Origin: Fimbriimonas sp.
GTDB taxonomy: Bacteria > Armatimonadota > Fimbriimonadia > Fimbriimonadales > Fimbriimonadaceae
Direction: 5' to 3'
Assembly: GCA_029866005.1 (NCBI GenBank)
Contig: JARXAE010000006.1
Coordinates: 21,340 to 85,339 of the forward strand
Length of the DNA: 64,000 nucleotides
Below the pieces are notes generated by a model, which saw only the letters and a program-made list of their open reading frames with translations, did not search any database and had not been told where the DNA came from. A program made the translations under genes and the position numbers. Within the stretch, counting starts at the first letter, position 1. Each line of letters opens with the position of its first letter. Below are positions 36,001 through 44,811 of this stretch, in pieces.

Positions 36001-36567
36001 CTCGAAGATGTCATGCTGCTCTTTGAGGCCATGGTCTTGAAGCTCGATGAAGAAGTTCTCTTGCCCAAACATTTCGGCGTACATTCCCGCGATGTACTGG
36101 GCTTGGTCATATTCGCCTTTCATCAGAGCCTGACATACTTCGGAACCCAAACAAGCTGAGGTGGCAATAACGCCCTTGCTGTGTGCCCGGAGCACGTCAT
36201 GATCCACTCGAGGCTTGCCATAAAACCCTTTAAGGGCCGCAATCGAAGACAGCTTACAGAGGTTTCGGTAGCCCTCCAAATCCTTCGCTAAGAGCAGTAA
36301 GTGGAAGTTCTCGCGATCGGCGCGGCCGTCCTTCTTATCCATCCCGCGCGGGGCGACGTAGGCTTCGACGCCAAGGATCGGCTTGATCCCCTTCTTCTTA
36401 GCCTCCATGTAAAACTCCATCACCCCAAACATGACTCCATGGTCGGAGATCGCCATGCCAGGCATGCCAAGTTCCACTGCACGGTTGATCAGATCCGGAA
36501 TGCGGTTGGCGCCATCGAGCAACGAATACTCGGTGTGGTTATGGAGGTGGACGAAGTTTTGGGGCAT
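33100..36567 (-). CDS. dnaE: DNA polymerase III alpha subunit
   Basis: 1155 residues, like E. coli DnaE (1160). Residues 1-200 are the PHP domain (FVHLHNHTEYSLLDGANRI). The catalytic palm carries PDIDMDFEDARRDEI with the metal-binding aspartates, and the fingers region includes VYQDQVLKLVQALAGF. A helix-hairpin-helix and an OB fold follow (VKLAGVIASTRTILTKSGNKMLSMTLEDFTG), then the tau-binding end. It is the replicative polymerase. It stands alone, 77 bases from the MFS gene before it and 27 from the secreted protein gene after it. Confidence 0.98.
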   Translation of the reverse strand: MPQNFVHLHNHTEYSLLDGANRIPDLINRAVELGMPGMAISDHGVMFGVMEFYMEAKKKGIKPILGVEAYVAPRGMDKKDGRADRENFHLLLLAKDLEGYRNLCKLSSIAALKGFYGKPRVDHDVLRAHSKGVIATSACLGSEVCQALMKGEYDQAQYIAGMYAEMFGQENFFIELQDHGLKEQHDIFEPLCKIARELKLQTIATNDAHYLCKGDSKAHDVLLCVQTGELVANTNRMKFETDEFFIKTQEEMAALFPEHPEAIENTLRVMEMCNVELDKSRAPMPQPNIPGGLDSTSYLRQLCEEGLLKRARNPESKLERLNFELGIIEQTGFADYMLLVREFAQESRDRGIFFGVRGSAAGSLVGYALGITDVDAVDYDLTFERFLNPERISMPDIDMDFEDARRDEIIKWVTERFGEDHVAQIVTFGTMAAKAAIKDCGRVLGYTNQETDKITKLIPGVPGMTLDKAYKEVTEFRETIKADPRIQSLFDTAKSVEGMARNSGVHAAGIVISRDPLVDYVPLYKGNDGQAITAYEMGILEKIGLLKMDFLGLSNLTVLAKCVALIRQSQGIEVDPRNADEADQKTWDMLARGETTGVFQLEGGGMTRWVTQLKPASVRELAAMVALYRPGPMGEIPKFIDYKFGRAKPTYLDERMEPILRETYGIIVYQDQVLKLVQALAGFSLGKADILRRAMGKKDLKEMQRMQVEFLEGTRKNEIRDEDANKVWELLLPFAGYAFNKAHAVCYAILSHQTAFLKANYPVEYMAALLAVYRTKEDRVTAFIEECRRMKITVLPPDVNASDADFSIEKVKNRAVIRFGLGAIKGVGDGIVEAIIKDRTENGPYSHLFEFCERVRPNGMNKTALDSLIKSGSLDSIDSNRAKLIEHADGAMVFADNLAKSKAAGQDSLFLGEAEDVTATNYPVIPDTDPYGRSEKLAFEKEVLGIYVSDHPLRGLERVLQKAATNTCASIEEAEEGSKVKLAGVIASTRTILTKSGNKMLSMTLEDFTGVARCIVFAGTLEKFASALTKDQVVTITGEVVVNERQGEKTSEIRLFEAKPLEGSLDIDLQNLVDQAGLYIKIARSTKNDLSVFRRLIEDHPGDHEVFIQMLPESDYLPIPLGMMVKPSDMLCAELRKLFGRESVDLRSHGEPGSV

Positions 36568-36644
36568 TCGGGCTTAGTTAAGGACGACTGGCGGTGCTCG
36601 ATTGTGGCTGGTTTTTGGAGGTGTTTCGCGCTAGGTTCGGGTGT

Positions 36645-37916
36645 TCAGACCTCTAGCTTTTTGCCCCTTGTCTCAGGCGCGAAGCTCAACCCTACCAATC
36701 CAATCACATAGATCATCGCAACCAGTCCGATGGTTGGTCCTACCCCCTCAGCCTTGGCGTTTGCCCCAATCCAAACTTGTAACGGAGCGATCAATATCCT
36801 TGCGCTATTGTAAGCGATTCCACTTCCCGTCGCCCGGAACTGGGTGCTGAACAGCTCGGGGAAATAAAGACCGAATCCGGCGGTCACCCCGAGAGCAAAG
36901 AAGCTGGTGAGAGGTGGGAGGATGAAGAGGAGCGGAAGAGACACCGCTTGAGTGGCAGTGAGATACAACATCAGACCGCTGGCGATAAAGAAGCCCGCGA
37001 ATAATGGTCGCCTGCCGTAGCGGTCAGTGAGAGGCGGGAAGACGAGCACTCCGGCGAGCGTGCCGAGGTGAAGCACAATCATTGTGAGATTCTTGTAGTA
37101 GGCGACCGTCGCATCTGTTGCCCCAGGGAGCGCGTCTTTGACAAGATTTGGAAGCCAGAAGGGAAGGATTCCACCGCCCGCGATTCCAACGACTCCGATA
37201 AGGACCGCGGCGAGGAGTCGGAGATTATAGGGCCGGGTGGTTAGGAGTTGGATCAGGGGAGCAAGGAAGCCAGTAGTTCCTTCCTTGGGTTCCTTTGCAG
37301 AAGGCAGCTGAGCGACTTGTTCGGATGAAGGAGCTGAGCCCTCCAATCGAAACCGCGCCACAAAACACAGAACCGCTGGCAAAATCCCTGCGACATAAAC
37401 CCATCTCCAATTGGCGAAACCAGCACCAATCGAAACAAAAACCCCAATGATTGAGCCAAATGCAGCGGCCGTTTGCAAGAACGCCGCCGCGCGGGCGCGG
37501 AATTGATTCGGCACCGTCTCGGCGATCAGCGCTGCCCCAGCCGCCCACTCGCCTCCGATGCCAAGACCCGTCAGGAATCGAGCACCAAGAACCTGCGAGG
37601 GAGTCTGACAGAGTGAAGTCAGTCCGGTAAACAGACAGTAAATGAAAACGGTCAGCAGTAGCGTCCGACCGCGACCCCAGCGGTCGGCGATGATGCCAAA
37701 GATGAGCCCACCGAGGGCCCACCCAATAATCATCCCACCATGGATGCGACCTTCCCACTCGGTGCCGATGCGGGCATACTCTGCTGCTCCTAGCATCTCC
37801 TTCATCATCGCCTGTTTGGTGAGACCGAAGAAGGATGCTTCCATGACATCAAACACCCAGCCGAGCCAGGCGATGATGAGAACGAACCGTTGGTGCTTGG
37901 TGAGCTCCCTAAACAT
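36645..37916 (-). CDS. MFS transporter, metabolite:H+ symporter type
   Basis: 423 residues with 12 membrane helices. Motif A reads GIIADRWGRGRTLL and its counterpart in the second half PPLTDRYGRRPLF. GLGIGGEWAAGAALIAETVPNQFRARA is the signature of the sugar/aromatic-acid symporter branch (AAHS, sialic-acid type). It starts five bases after rluB ends, so it is probably the third gene of a pstB-rluB-MFS transcript. The substrate is likely an organic anion but is not determined. Confidence 0.88.
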   Translation of the reverse strand: MFRELTKHQRFVLIIAWLGWVFDVMEASFFGLTKQAMMKEMLGAAEYARIGTEWEGRIHGGMIIGWALGGLIFGIIADRWGRGRTLLLTVFIYCLFTGLTSLCQTPSQVLGARFLTGLGIGGEWAAGAALIAETVPNQFRARAAAFLQTAAAFGSIIGVFVSIGAGFANWRWVYVAGILPAVLCFVARFRLEGSAPSSEQVAQLPSAKEPKEGTTGFLAPLIQLLTTRPYNLRLLAAVLIGVVGIAGGGILPFWLPNLVKDALPGATDATVAYYKNLTMIVLHLGTLAGVLVFPPLTDRYGRRPLFAGFFIASGLMLYLTATQAVSLPLLFILPPLTSFFALGVTAGFGLYFPELFSTQFRATGSGIAYNSARILIAPLQVWIGANAKAEGVGPTIGLVAMIYVIGLVGLSFAPETRGKKLEV

Positions 37917-37921
37917 GGGTA

Positions 37922-38671
37922 TCAGGCATCGAGTCCGACCATCTTACGCAATTTATCCAGATCTTGCTTGCCCATCAGTCGGCATTCACCGGGCGAGAGG
38001 CCTTTGAGAACGAAAGGGCCGATGCGGATTCGCGTGAGTTTGACAACATCGTGACCGATTGCCTCGCACATCAGGCGAACCTGTCGCTTGCGCCCTTCCT
38101 TAATCGTCATACGGAACGAGGTGGTCTCTTTTCGATCATCAACGAACCCGAATTCGACATGAGCCGGCTGAGTCTTGCCGCCCTCAATAAAGATTCCCTT
38201 TCGGAGCTTATCGATGTCTTTCTCCTGGGGATACCCTTTTACGACCACCTGATACTCTTTTTCGAGTCCGTACCGAGGGTGTGTGACACGCAGCGCAAGT
38301 TCACCGTCGTTGGTGACGATCAGCAGACCGTCGGTGTCCTTGTCAAGCCTTCCGACGGGCTTGAGCTGAACCCCGTAGTCTGGTAAATATCGTTTGATCG
38401 TCGGGCGATTCTGCGGGTCAAAAAGTGTCGTAACGACGCCGACCGGCTTGTGAAAGAGCAAGGTGTACAGTTTGGCTTCCTTGATGGTGATTCCATCAAC
38501 TTTCACCACGTCGTCAGGGCCGACCTTTCGTCCGAGTTCGACAACGACTTCGTTGTTCACTTCAACTCTGGCTTCCGAAATCAGCTTCTCGGCGGCTCTG
38601 CGAGAGCAGAGTCCCGAGTGGGCGATGCGCACATGCAGTCGTTCAAGTTCAGGCGCTTCGCGTTTGGGCAT
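37922..38671 (-). CDS. rluB: rRNA pseudouridine synthase (RluB/RsuA family)
   Basis: 249 residues from ATG 38671; an in-frame TTG 24 bases upstream overlaps the pstB stop and is a less likely start. An N-terminal S4 RNA-binding domain (RLHVRIAHSGLCSRRAAEKLI) is followed by the synthase domain with catalytic Asp in PVGRLDKDTDGLLI and KEGRKRQVRLMCEAIGH. RluB makes pseudouridine at E. coli 23S rRNA position 2605; RsuA acts on 16S. RluB is the better guess from the KTRIGPF-like VKLTRIRIGPF end. Confidence 0.87.
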   Translation of the reverse strand: MPKREAPELERLHVRIAHSGLCSRRAAEKLISEARVEVNNEVVVELGRKVGPDDVVKVDGITIKEAKLYTLLFHKPVGVVTTLFDPQNRPTIKRYLPDYGVQLKPVGRLDKDTDGLLIVTNDGELALRVTHPRYGLEKEYQVVVKGYPQEKDIDKLRKGIFIEGGKTQPAHVEFGFVDDRKETTSFRMTIKEGRKRQVRLMCEAIGHDVVKLTRIRIGPFVLKGLSPGECRLMGKQDLDKLRKMVGLDA

Positions 38672-38691
38672 TCCCGACAGTTTACTTGGGA

Positions 38692-39471
38692 TCAACCAAA
38701 ACGGCCGGAGATGTAGTCTTCGGTCTCTTTCTTTTGGGGATAAAGGAAGATGTTTTGGGTTGTGTTGACCTCGACCAGCCGCCCAAGCATGAAGAAGGCA
38801 GTGAAGTCGCTTGCCCGCTGGGCCTGTTGCATGTTATGCGTGACCATCACGATGGTGTACTTCTCTTTCAGTTCAAAGATGAGGTCTTCAATTCGGGAAG
38901 TAGCAATAGGGTCAAGAGCCGAGCAGGGCTCGTCCATCAAAATAATCTTGGGGTCAACGGCGAGAGTTCGCGCGATGCAGAGTCGCTGTTGCTGACCACC
39001 GGAGAGTTCAAGCGCAGACTTCTTCAGCTTGTCCTTGACATCATCCCAAAGAGCCGCTTGCTTGAGGCAGGTCTCAACAATCCCTTCCAGTTCGGATTTA
39101 CTCCGCTTGCCGTAGAGCTTTGGTCCGTAAGTGATGTTATCGAAAATCGACATCGGGAACGGATTGGGCTTTTGGAAGACCATTCCCACCTGTTTGCGCA
39201 AAGCGACGGGGTCAACTTGCTTCTCGTAAATGTCGAAACCGTCGATCGTGACCTTGCCCGTTAGCTTTGTCCCATCGATGAGATCGTTCATCCGATTAAG
39301 ACAGCGAAGAAAAGTTGATTTTCCGCATCCAGAAGGGCCAATAAACGCGGTTACCTTCTTCTCCGGGATTGTGACATTGATGTCCTTCAGCGCATGGAAC
39401 GAGCCGTAGTGAAAATCGACACCCTCGGCGACGATCTTCGGGGAGGTTTGGATTGGATTGGTGGCGCTCAT
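38692..39471 (-). CDS. pstB: Phosphate ABC transporter ATP-binding protein
   Basis: 259 residues from ATG 39471 (MSATNPIQ); a GTG 42 bases upstream would add 14 residues. It has Walker [10 protein letters not shown], the PstB-specific [22 protein letters not shown], the signature LSGGQQQR and Walker [14 protein letters not shown]. It powers high-affinity phosphate import. The usual partners pstS, pstC, pstA and phoU are not in the window, so this copy stands apart from its permease. Confidence 0.95.
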   Translation of the reverse strand: MSATNPIQTSPKIVAEGVDFHYGSFHALKDINVTIPEKKVTAFIGPSGCGKSTFLRCLNRMNDLIDGTKLTGKVTIDGFDIYEKQVDPVALRKQVGMVFQKPNPFPMSIFDNITYGPKLYGKRSKSELEGIVETCLKQAALWDDVKDKLKKSALELSGGQQQRLCIARTLAVDPKIILMDEPCSALDPIATSRIEDLIFELKEKYTIVMVTHNMQQAQRASDFTAFFMLGRLVEVNTTQNIFLYPQKKETEDYISGRFG

Positions 39472-39573
39472 GGTGCGTCGCAGGCTCGATCTACGTTCGA
39501 TTACAGATGCCACATCATTATGAAACCAAATGTTTGTTAGATGCTTGTTAAGGCGATGGTTTTGATTAGGTTG

Positions 39574-40665
39574 TTAGCCAAGTGCCCTTTGCCGCAGCGC
39601 ATGGTCGGCCAGTACGAGAGCAACCATCGCATCGACCATCGGCACGGCGCGGGGCAGCACGCACGGGTCGTGGCGACCTCGACCCGTGAGGGTTGTGTCC
39701 TGGTGTTGATTATCGACGGTAGGTTGCTCGCGCAGAACCGTTGCAGTCGGCTTAAAAGCCGAGCGGATCAGGATCGGCATCCCATTGCTAATCCCGCCCT
39801 GGATTCCGCCAGAATGGTTGGTTCTTGTGGCCACATCCGGGATTTCGGTATCGTTGGCAACACTGTAGTAATGATCGTTAGCTTCAAGCCCGGTCAGGTG
39901 CGTCATTCCGAATCCTCCCCCAAACTCGATGCCTTTACAAGCTGGCAAAGAAAGAATCGCCTTGCCGAGGTCCGCTTCCAGCTTATCAAAGACTGGCTCA
40001 CCCCACCCAGCAGGGACACCTTTGGCAACGGTAAAAATCGTTCCGCCGATCGAGTTTCCTTCTTTACGGATTTTCTCGATCAGCTCGATCATCTGATTTG
40101 CTGCGGCAAGGTCAGGGCATCGGACGATGTTTGATTCAACGTCCTCGATCGTAACGCTCAGCGGATCTATCTCGGTCGAAATCGAGTGAACACGCTCCAC
40201 GAAGCTGATCACTTCGACCCCAAGGGACGCCAGAAGCATTTTGGCGACCGCCCCTGCTGCGACTCGGCCGATCGTCTCCCGAGCCGAGGAACGCCCGCCA
40301 CCCTGCCAAGCTCTTATTCCGAACTTCTGATCATAAGCAAAGTCGGCGTGAGAAGGTCGGTACTTGTCCTTCATCTCGTTGTAGTCGTTGCTTCGCTGAT
40401 CTTCGTTCATCACCAGCAGTGAGATGGGAGTACCGAGGCTGAGACCGTCCTCATTGACTCCGCTTAGAATTCGAACGGTATCCGATTCTTTGCGCTGGGT
40501 CGTAATTTTGCTCTGACCCGGTCGTCGTCGGTCTAGTTCTGCCTGAATGGCTTCCAGGCTGATCGGAAGTCGCGGCGGGCAACCATCGATAACCACACCA
40601 ACTCCGCCGCCATGAGACTCACCCCATGTTGTGATGCGAAAAAGGGAGCCGAACGAGCTTGCCAT
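39574..40665 (-). CDS. aroC: Chorismate synthase
   Basis: 363 residues with [17 protein letters not shown] at the N-terminus, [29 protein letters not shown] in the middle, and [18 protein letters not shown] near the end, all family signatures. It converts EPSP to chorismate using reduced FMN, the last step of the shikimate pathway feeding Trp (trpA is 7 kb away), Phe, Tyr and folate. It is a single gene with 102 bases to pstB. Confidence 0.98.
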   Translation of the reverse strand: MASSFGSLFRITTWGESHGGGVGVVIDGCPPRLPISLEAIQAELDRRRPGQSKITTQRKESDTVRILSGVNEDGLSLGTPISLLVMNEDQRSNDYNEMKDKYRPSHADFAYDQKFGIRAWQGGGRSSARETIGRVAAGAVAKMLLASLGVEVISFVERVHSISTEIDPLSVTIEDVESNIVRCPDLAAANQMIELIEKIRKEGNSIGGTIFTVAKGVPAGWGEPVFDKLEADLGKAILSLPACKGIEFGGGFGMTHLTGLEANDHYYSVANDTEIPDVATRTNHSGGIQGGISNGMPILIRSAFKPTATVLREQPTVDNQHQDTTLTGRGRHDPCVLPRAVPMVDAMVALVLADHALRQRALG

Positions 40666-40810
40666 CAGATTCAGTTTAGCTTACGATGTGATCATGAGAA
40701 CTTCTGCTAAGTTCCGAATGAATTCAACCAGATTCATTGAAGAAGCAAAGGAAAGCGGAAACGGCGTCGCGCACCCCAAATGGGCTGTGCCATAATATAA
40801 CTTCTCGCAA

Positions 40811-40887
40811 GGTGCCGTGCCCAAGTGGCCTAAGGGGTCGGTCTGCAAAACCGATATTCAGCGGTTCGAATCCGCTCGGCACCTCCA
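40811..40887 (+). tRNA. tRNA-Cys (anticodon GCA)
   Basis: The acceptor stem is GGTGCCG/CGGCACC, the anticodon stem-loop TCGGT-CTGCAAA-ACCGA with anticodon GCA, the T-arm GCGGTTCGAATCCGC, and the discriminator T as expected for Cys. CCA is encoded. A CATAAT box about 15 bases upstream may be the -10 element. Confidence 0.96.
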
Positions 40888-40969
40888 CTTTGAGCTCGAC
40901 GTCGGAAGTAACTTCCAACCGAGTTTTCCACACCCGCGTCTCTGATCAGCCGCCATCCGTCTTAACATC

Positions 40970-41716
40970 GTGGCAAACCGCGCTCTTGCCGAGAATCCTA
41001 ACCTGAACACCCTGGGAGTGGTCGCTCCGCCCCCGATTCTTGTCCAAACTCCTGCGTTCGAGGGGACCCTTGCAACCCTCTTTCGTTGTGTGAGAGAACA
41101 CAAAGTTGATCTTCTCGAAGTGCCAATGGAGCCGATCTGTGAGGCCTACCTGTTCTACTTAATGGAGAGCGCGGAGACAAACTTGGACGAAGCAGCGGCG
41201 GCGCTCACCGTCTTGGCCTACCTGCTGGAGAAAAAGGCCTGGCAACTCCTGCCGGTTCACGAAGAGGATGAGCCAGAAATGGACGAAGCGACTGCGTTGC
41301 CGGACCCAACAACATACGAGTACGCCGATGTCATCCAGCGACTTCTCGAAGGGCACGAGCAGCGAGCAAAGCTCTTTTTTCGAACCGCAACCCCGCAGCT
41401 AGATCCTTATGAGATCCCGTACGACATCGGAGATGTCACCGCCGGGGACCTCGCAAAGGCGTTCGAGCGATTGCTGAAGAAAGCAAACCCCGAGCCAGTG
41501 GAACTGCTTTCGAAGCCCCGCAAGTCGATTCAAGAGCAGATGAAGTTCGTCCTTCTTGCTCTCAAACCGAATTATCAACGAATCGACCAGCTGTTTGTCG
41601 GCGAGTACACCCGTACCGATGCCGTCTACTGGTTTCTTGCCCTGCTCGAACTCATCCGGCTCGGTGCGGCAACGGTTAAACTAGATGGGGAAGAGGTGCT
41701 GTTCGCTAAGAAATGA
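40970..41716 (+). CDS. scpA: Segregation and condensation protein A
   Basis: 248 residues from GTG 40970. FEGTLATLFRCVREHKVDLLEVPMEPICEAYLFYL is the N-terminal kleisin helix pair that binds the SMC neck. A negatively charged linker (EEDEPEMDEA) and a C-terminal winged-helix (VYWFLALLELIRLGAATVKLDGEEVLF) that binds the SMC head follow. With ScpB and Smc it forms the bacterial condensin that organises the chromosome. The stop overlaps the scpB start. Confidence 0.92.
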   Translation: MANRALAENPNLNTLGVVAPPPILVQTPAFEGTLATLFRCVREHKVDLLEVPMEPICEAYLFYLMESAETNLDEAAAALTVLAYLLEKKAWQLLPVHEEDEPEMDEATALPDPTTYEYADVIQRLLEGHEQRAKLFFRTATPQLDPYEIPYDIGDVTAGDLAKAFERLLKKANPEPVELLSKPRKSIQEQMKFVLLALKPNYQRIDQLFVGEYTRTDAVYWFLALLELIRLGAATVKLDGEEVLFAKK

Positions 41717-42264
41717 ATCTCGTTGACCAACTCGAAGCCCTCATTTTCGTGACCGAAGCGCCCGTCCGGATTGCAGACCTGGTGCGCGTCCTCGGAGTTC
41801 CGGAAGGTACCGTCGAGCAGGGAATGGAGTTGCTAATAGAGAGGCACCAAGAGCAAGGTGCGCTCAAACTGGTGAAGCTTGCGGGCGGTTACCAATTTGC
41901 CACCAAGCCAGAATACGCCGAATTGGTTGCAAACTACCTTCAACCCCAGAGAGCGAAGATGAGCCGCTCGGTCATGGAAGTTCTTGCGGTTGTCGCTTAC
42001 CGGCAGCCCGTGACCGTTGCCGATATCGAAACTGTCAGGGGAGTTCAGAGCGACTATGGGGTGCGAGTTCTTGCGGAAAGGAATCTCATTTGCGAAGTTG
42101 GACGTCTTGATAAACCTGGGCGCCCCGTTTTGTGGGGCACAACGGCGCAGTTTTTGCATCAGTTCAATCTGCCCGATAAGGAGAGCTTGCCGAAATTGGA
42201 ACTAGCCGGACTGCCGCCGACCGCACATGACGAAACCCCACTCTTGGTAGGTGAGGAATCATGA
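41713..42264 (+). CDS. scpB: Segregation and condensation protein B
   Basis: 183 residues with two winged helices: LVDQLEALIFVTEAPVRIADLVRVLG, and KMSRSVMEVLAVVAYRQPVTVADIETVRGVQSDYGVRVLAERNLI with the conserved AYRQP. It dimerises and binds ScpA in the SMC complex. The ATG overlaps scpA (ATGA) and its stop overlaps dacA (ATGA), so the three proteins are translated from one message in close proportion. Confidence 0.95.
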   Translation: MNLVDQLEALIFVTEAPVRIADLVRVLGVPEGTVEQGMELLIERHQEQGALKLVKLAGGYQFATKPEYAELVANYLQPQRAKMSRSVMEVLAVVAYRQPVTVADIETVRGVQSDYGVRVLAERNLICEVGRLDKPGRPVLWGTTAQFLHQFNLPDKESLPKLELAGLPPTAHDETPLLVGEES

Positions 42265-43460
42265 CGTTTGCTGCGACGGCTATCGCGATGGCCATGAACA
42301 CGCCCGGGTTCTTCGAAGCCCCGCACCCGTTACGACTGACAACCTGCTACGGCGGCGCGATCATCGAGGACAAAACCGGAAAGCTCCTGTGGGGACGCGA
42401 CCCTAATACGCCCCGCTATCCCGCAAGTACAACCAAGATTCTCACAACATTGCTCTTGTTGGAAAAGTGCGACCCAGAGGACGTGGTGGTCGCTCCCCCT
42501 GAAATTCAGAAGATCGGCGAGGCGAGCATGCACTTGCAACCCGGTGAGGGCGTTAAGGTGAAGAACATGGCGTACGCGTTGATGCTCCGCTCAGCAAATG
42601 ATGGTTGCTACGCGGTCGCCAAGCACATCTCCGGTTCGGCGACCGCATTTGCCAACCTTATGAACACTCGTGCCGCCGAGATCGGGTGCAAAAATACCAA
42701 CTTCGTGACCCCAAACGGGTTGCACAGTCCGACTCACGCAACAACGCCGCTCGACCTGTGTCTGATTGCTCGGGAGGCGATGCAAAGGGAAGATTTCCGA
42801 GAGATCGCGCGGACGAAAGTCAAGGTGATTGAGCGAAGCAAAAACTTCGGCGATCGCCGAATGCAAAGCAAAAACAAGTTTCTCTGGTCCGACCCAACGG
42901 CGGATGGTATCAAAACGGGGTTTACGAACCCCGCAGGGCATACGTATGTTGGGAGTGCGACTCGCGATGGAATGCGAGTCATTGACTCACTGATGTACGC
43001 ACCAAAGTGGAAAGATGACCACAAACAGATGCTGGACTGGGCCTTCTCGGAGTACGAGGTGAAGGTGGTAATGCCCAAAGGCGCCGTTCCAAAAGAAATG
43101 GTTGCCAACGCCGGGTTGCAGTGTCCGGTCGAACTCAGGGAAACCGCATACGCCTGTGTCCACCGCTCGGGCGATTTGGTTGAGAGTTCGATCGAAGTCA
43201 GTCAAGGCCAAAGACCGTTCAAGACTGGCGACCGAGTCGGATCGCTGGTCATTCGAGACAAGGATAAGTTCGTTCAAAACTTGCCGCTGCATGCGACTTC
43301 CGATGAGCCAGCTCTCAGTATCGTCTCTAACTCTGTCCGAAAATTCGGCACCACCTCGGCGTTGTTCGGCCTCGGTGGACTATCACTCGTTGGAATTGTC
43401 GTTGGCGCTGCACTTTTGCGTGGTCGAAAGTTGGCTCAATCCGAGCCAACTTCGTTCTAG
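42261..43460 (+). CDS. dacA: D-alanyl-D-alanine carboxypeptidase (S11)
   Basis: 399 residues of the low-molecular-weight PBP class. Active-site motifs are Ser56-xx-Lys59 (PASTTK), Ser111-x-Asn113 (RSAND) and Lys218-Thr-Gly (IKTGFT). A C-terminal beta domain leads to one membrane helix (SALFGLGGLSLVGIVVGAALL) and a basic tail, an anchor unlike the amphipathic helix of E. coli PBP5. It trims the last D-Ala of stem peptides. It is translated with scpAB through an ATGA overlap, and ends two bases from the convergent cytochrome gene. Confidence 0.92.
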   Translation: MTFAATAIAMAMNTPGFFEAPHPLRLTTCYGGAIIEDKTGKLLWGRDPNTPRYPASTTKILTTLLLLEKCDPEDVVVAPPEIQKIGEASMHLQPGEGVKVKNMAYALMLRSANDGCYAVAKHISGSATAFANLMNTRAAEIGCKNTNFVTPNGLHSPTHATTPLDLCLIAREAMQREDFREIARTKVKVIERSKNFGDRRMQSKNKFLWSDPTADGIKTGFTNPAGHTYVGSATRDGMRVIDSLMYAPKWKDDHKQMLDWAFSEYEVKVVMPKGAVPKEMVANAGLQCPVELRETAYACVHRSGDLVESSIEVSQGQRPFKTGDRVGSLVIRDKDKFVQNLPLHATSDEPALSIVSNSVRKFGTTSALFGLGGLSLVGIVVGAALLRGRKLAQSEPTSF

Positions 43461-43462
43461 CC

Positions 43463-44767
43463 TTAACGTCTTTGCCTGCCGCCACCATTCACTGAGTATC
43501 CGACGACTAAGAGCGCCATCTCGTCAGTTGTCTCTTCGCCCCAAGTAATCGGCCTTGGTGGGTCGTTGGGGTTATTGGGATTTTCGGTTGAGTTATCGTA
43601 AACCGCATTCACCACAAGCTTCGATCCTCGCTTAACTTCAAGCGGCTGCTTAAGAGTGTAGACAAGCTGCCAGTTGAAGTCCCAGCTGTCAACCCAGACC
43701 AAAGGAATCTTGTTGCCTTGAGGAGTCTCAACGTGTGCCTTCATCGACTTTCCGAGCAAGTGCATGTGGGGCATGACGGTGTAGATCGTCGCATCTGCAG
43801 GGAGAGGAGTGGACCAATTGACCGCATGTGACTTCGCTCCTGGGGGAATTCGGAACATCGGATTTGCCGCCCAGAAGATTTCTTGCGTGCGCTCAATCTT
43901 TTCCTTAGCGTAATAGAGCGCAACCTTGGTTTGATCCCTCTCGGGCTTTCCTGATTTGTGATAGTGAATTTGTAGGACGATCTTGGTTCCTGGGGATACC
44001 TTGAATGCGACACCCGGCTCGGTCTCTTGAACCATGACGCCGGGAGCCCATCCACCAAGTGCACCGGAGGGGATCAGACCGATTCCGCCGCCGCTCGAAC
44101 TATATCCATCTTGGTCGTCCGGACTGTTCTTCTCCAACTGAACAGATCGTCCAGAAGCATCAAGGAACCCAATCACGTGGTGAACGACCGCCTTGTTGCC
44201 TGGTCGTACATCCATTGCCTTGATGTACACGTCCTCTGTGTTTCCTAAATCAAAAACAAAATTTCGGTAAACATCTGGTCCCTCTGACTCAAGTTCAAAC
44301 GGCTTGTTTAGCTGCAAAACCTTATCAGGTGTTCCGTGTGACCACTCAGTCTTTGGAAAGACGGGAGTCGGCGGTTCTTTCTTTGCGTCTCCGCGAGCGG
44401 CATTTTGGATCGACCACTTTTTGAGGATCGCAATCTCCTGTGCTGAGAGCCGATTCTCGCCCTTAAAATCGCCATACCCCTCGACGGCCTTCCAAGGAGG
44501 CATTCGCTTCGCGTCTGCTGCGCTAGCGATCATTGTGTGCTGCTTCTTGGCGGCATCGAAGCCGACCAGTGAGAAAGGAGCAACGTCTCCTGGGCGGTGA
44601 CAACTGATACAGTGCTTGTTGATGATTGGTGCCACATGTTCGGCATAGGTCACCTTTTCGGGGGTTTCAACCTTCACAGTGGTCGCTTTTGGGCCAGTTT
44701 GCAAACTCAGCAACCCCGCAAAGCCGAGTGCCGCACACATTATCGCCGTCTTTATCATGTTAGACAT
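43463..44767 (-). CDS. Cytochrome c / copper type-II monooxygenase-like fusion protein
   Basis: 434 residues. After a signal peptide (1-24), residues 40-125 are a cytochrome c domain with heme motif CISCH (Cys53, Cys56, His57) and axial Met90 in KRMPPWKA. Residues 140-430 resemble the two-domain fold of peptidylglycine/dopamine-type monooxygenases. Likely copper ligands are His196-His197 (VHHVIGF), His268/His270 (IHYH), His334/His336 (MPHMHLLG) and Met417 (DEMALL). The known enzymes hydroxylate C-H bonds with ascorbate as reductant; here an attached heme could feed electrons instead. The substrate is unknown. Confidence 0.85.
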   Translation of the reverse strand: MSNMIKTAIMCAALGFAGLLSLQTGPKATTVKVETPEKVTYAEHVAPIINKHCISCHRPGDVAPFSLVGFDAAKKQHTMIASAADAKRMPPWKAVEGYGDFKGENRLSAQEIAILKKWSIQNAARGDAKKEPPTPVFPKTEWSHGTPDKVLQLNKPFELESEGPDVYRNFVFDLGNTEDVYIKAMDVRPGNKAVVHHVIGFLDASGRSVQLEKNSPDDQDGYSSSGGGIGLIPSGALGGWAPGVMVQETEPGVAFKVSPGTKIVLQIHYHKSGKPERDQTKVALYYAKEKIERTQEIFWAANPMFRIPPGAKSHAVNWSTPLPADATIYTVMPHMHLLGKSMKAHVETPQGNKIPLVWVDSWDFNWQLVYTLKQPLEVKRGSKLVVNAVYDNSTENPNNPNDPPRPITWGEETTDEMALLVVGYSVNGGGRQRR

Positions 44768-44811
44768 AACGTTGAATCATGTCAAAAGGTTTTCGGGTTA
44801 GACTACTTTTA

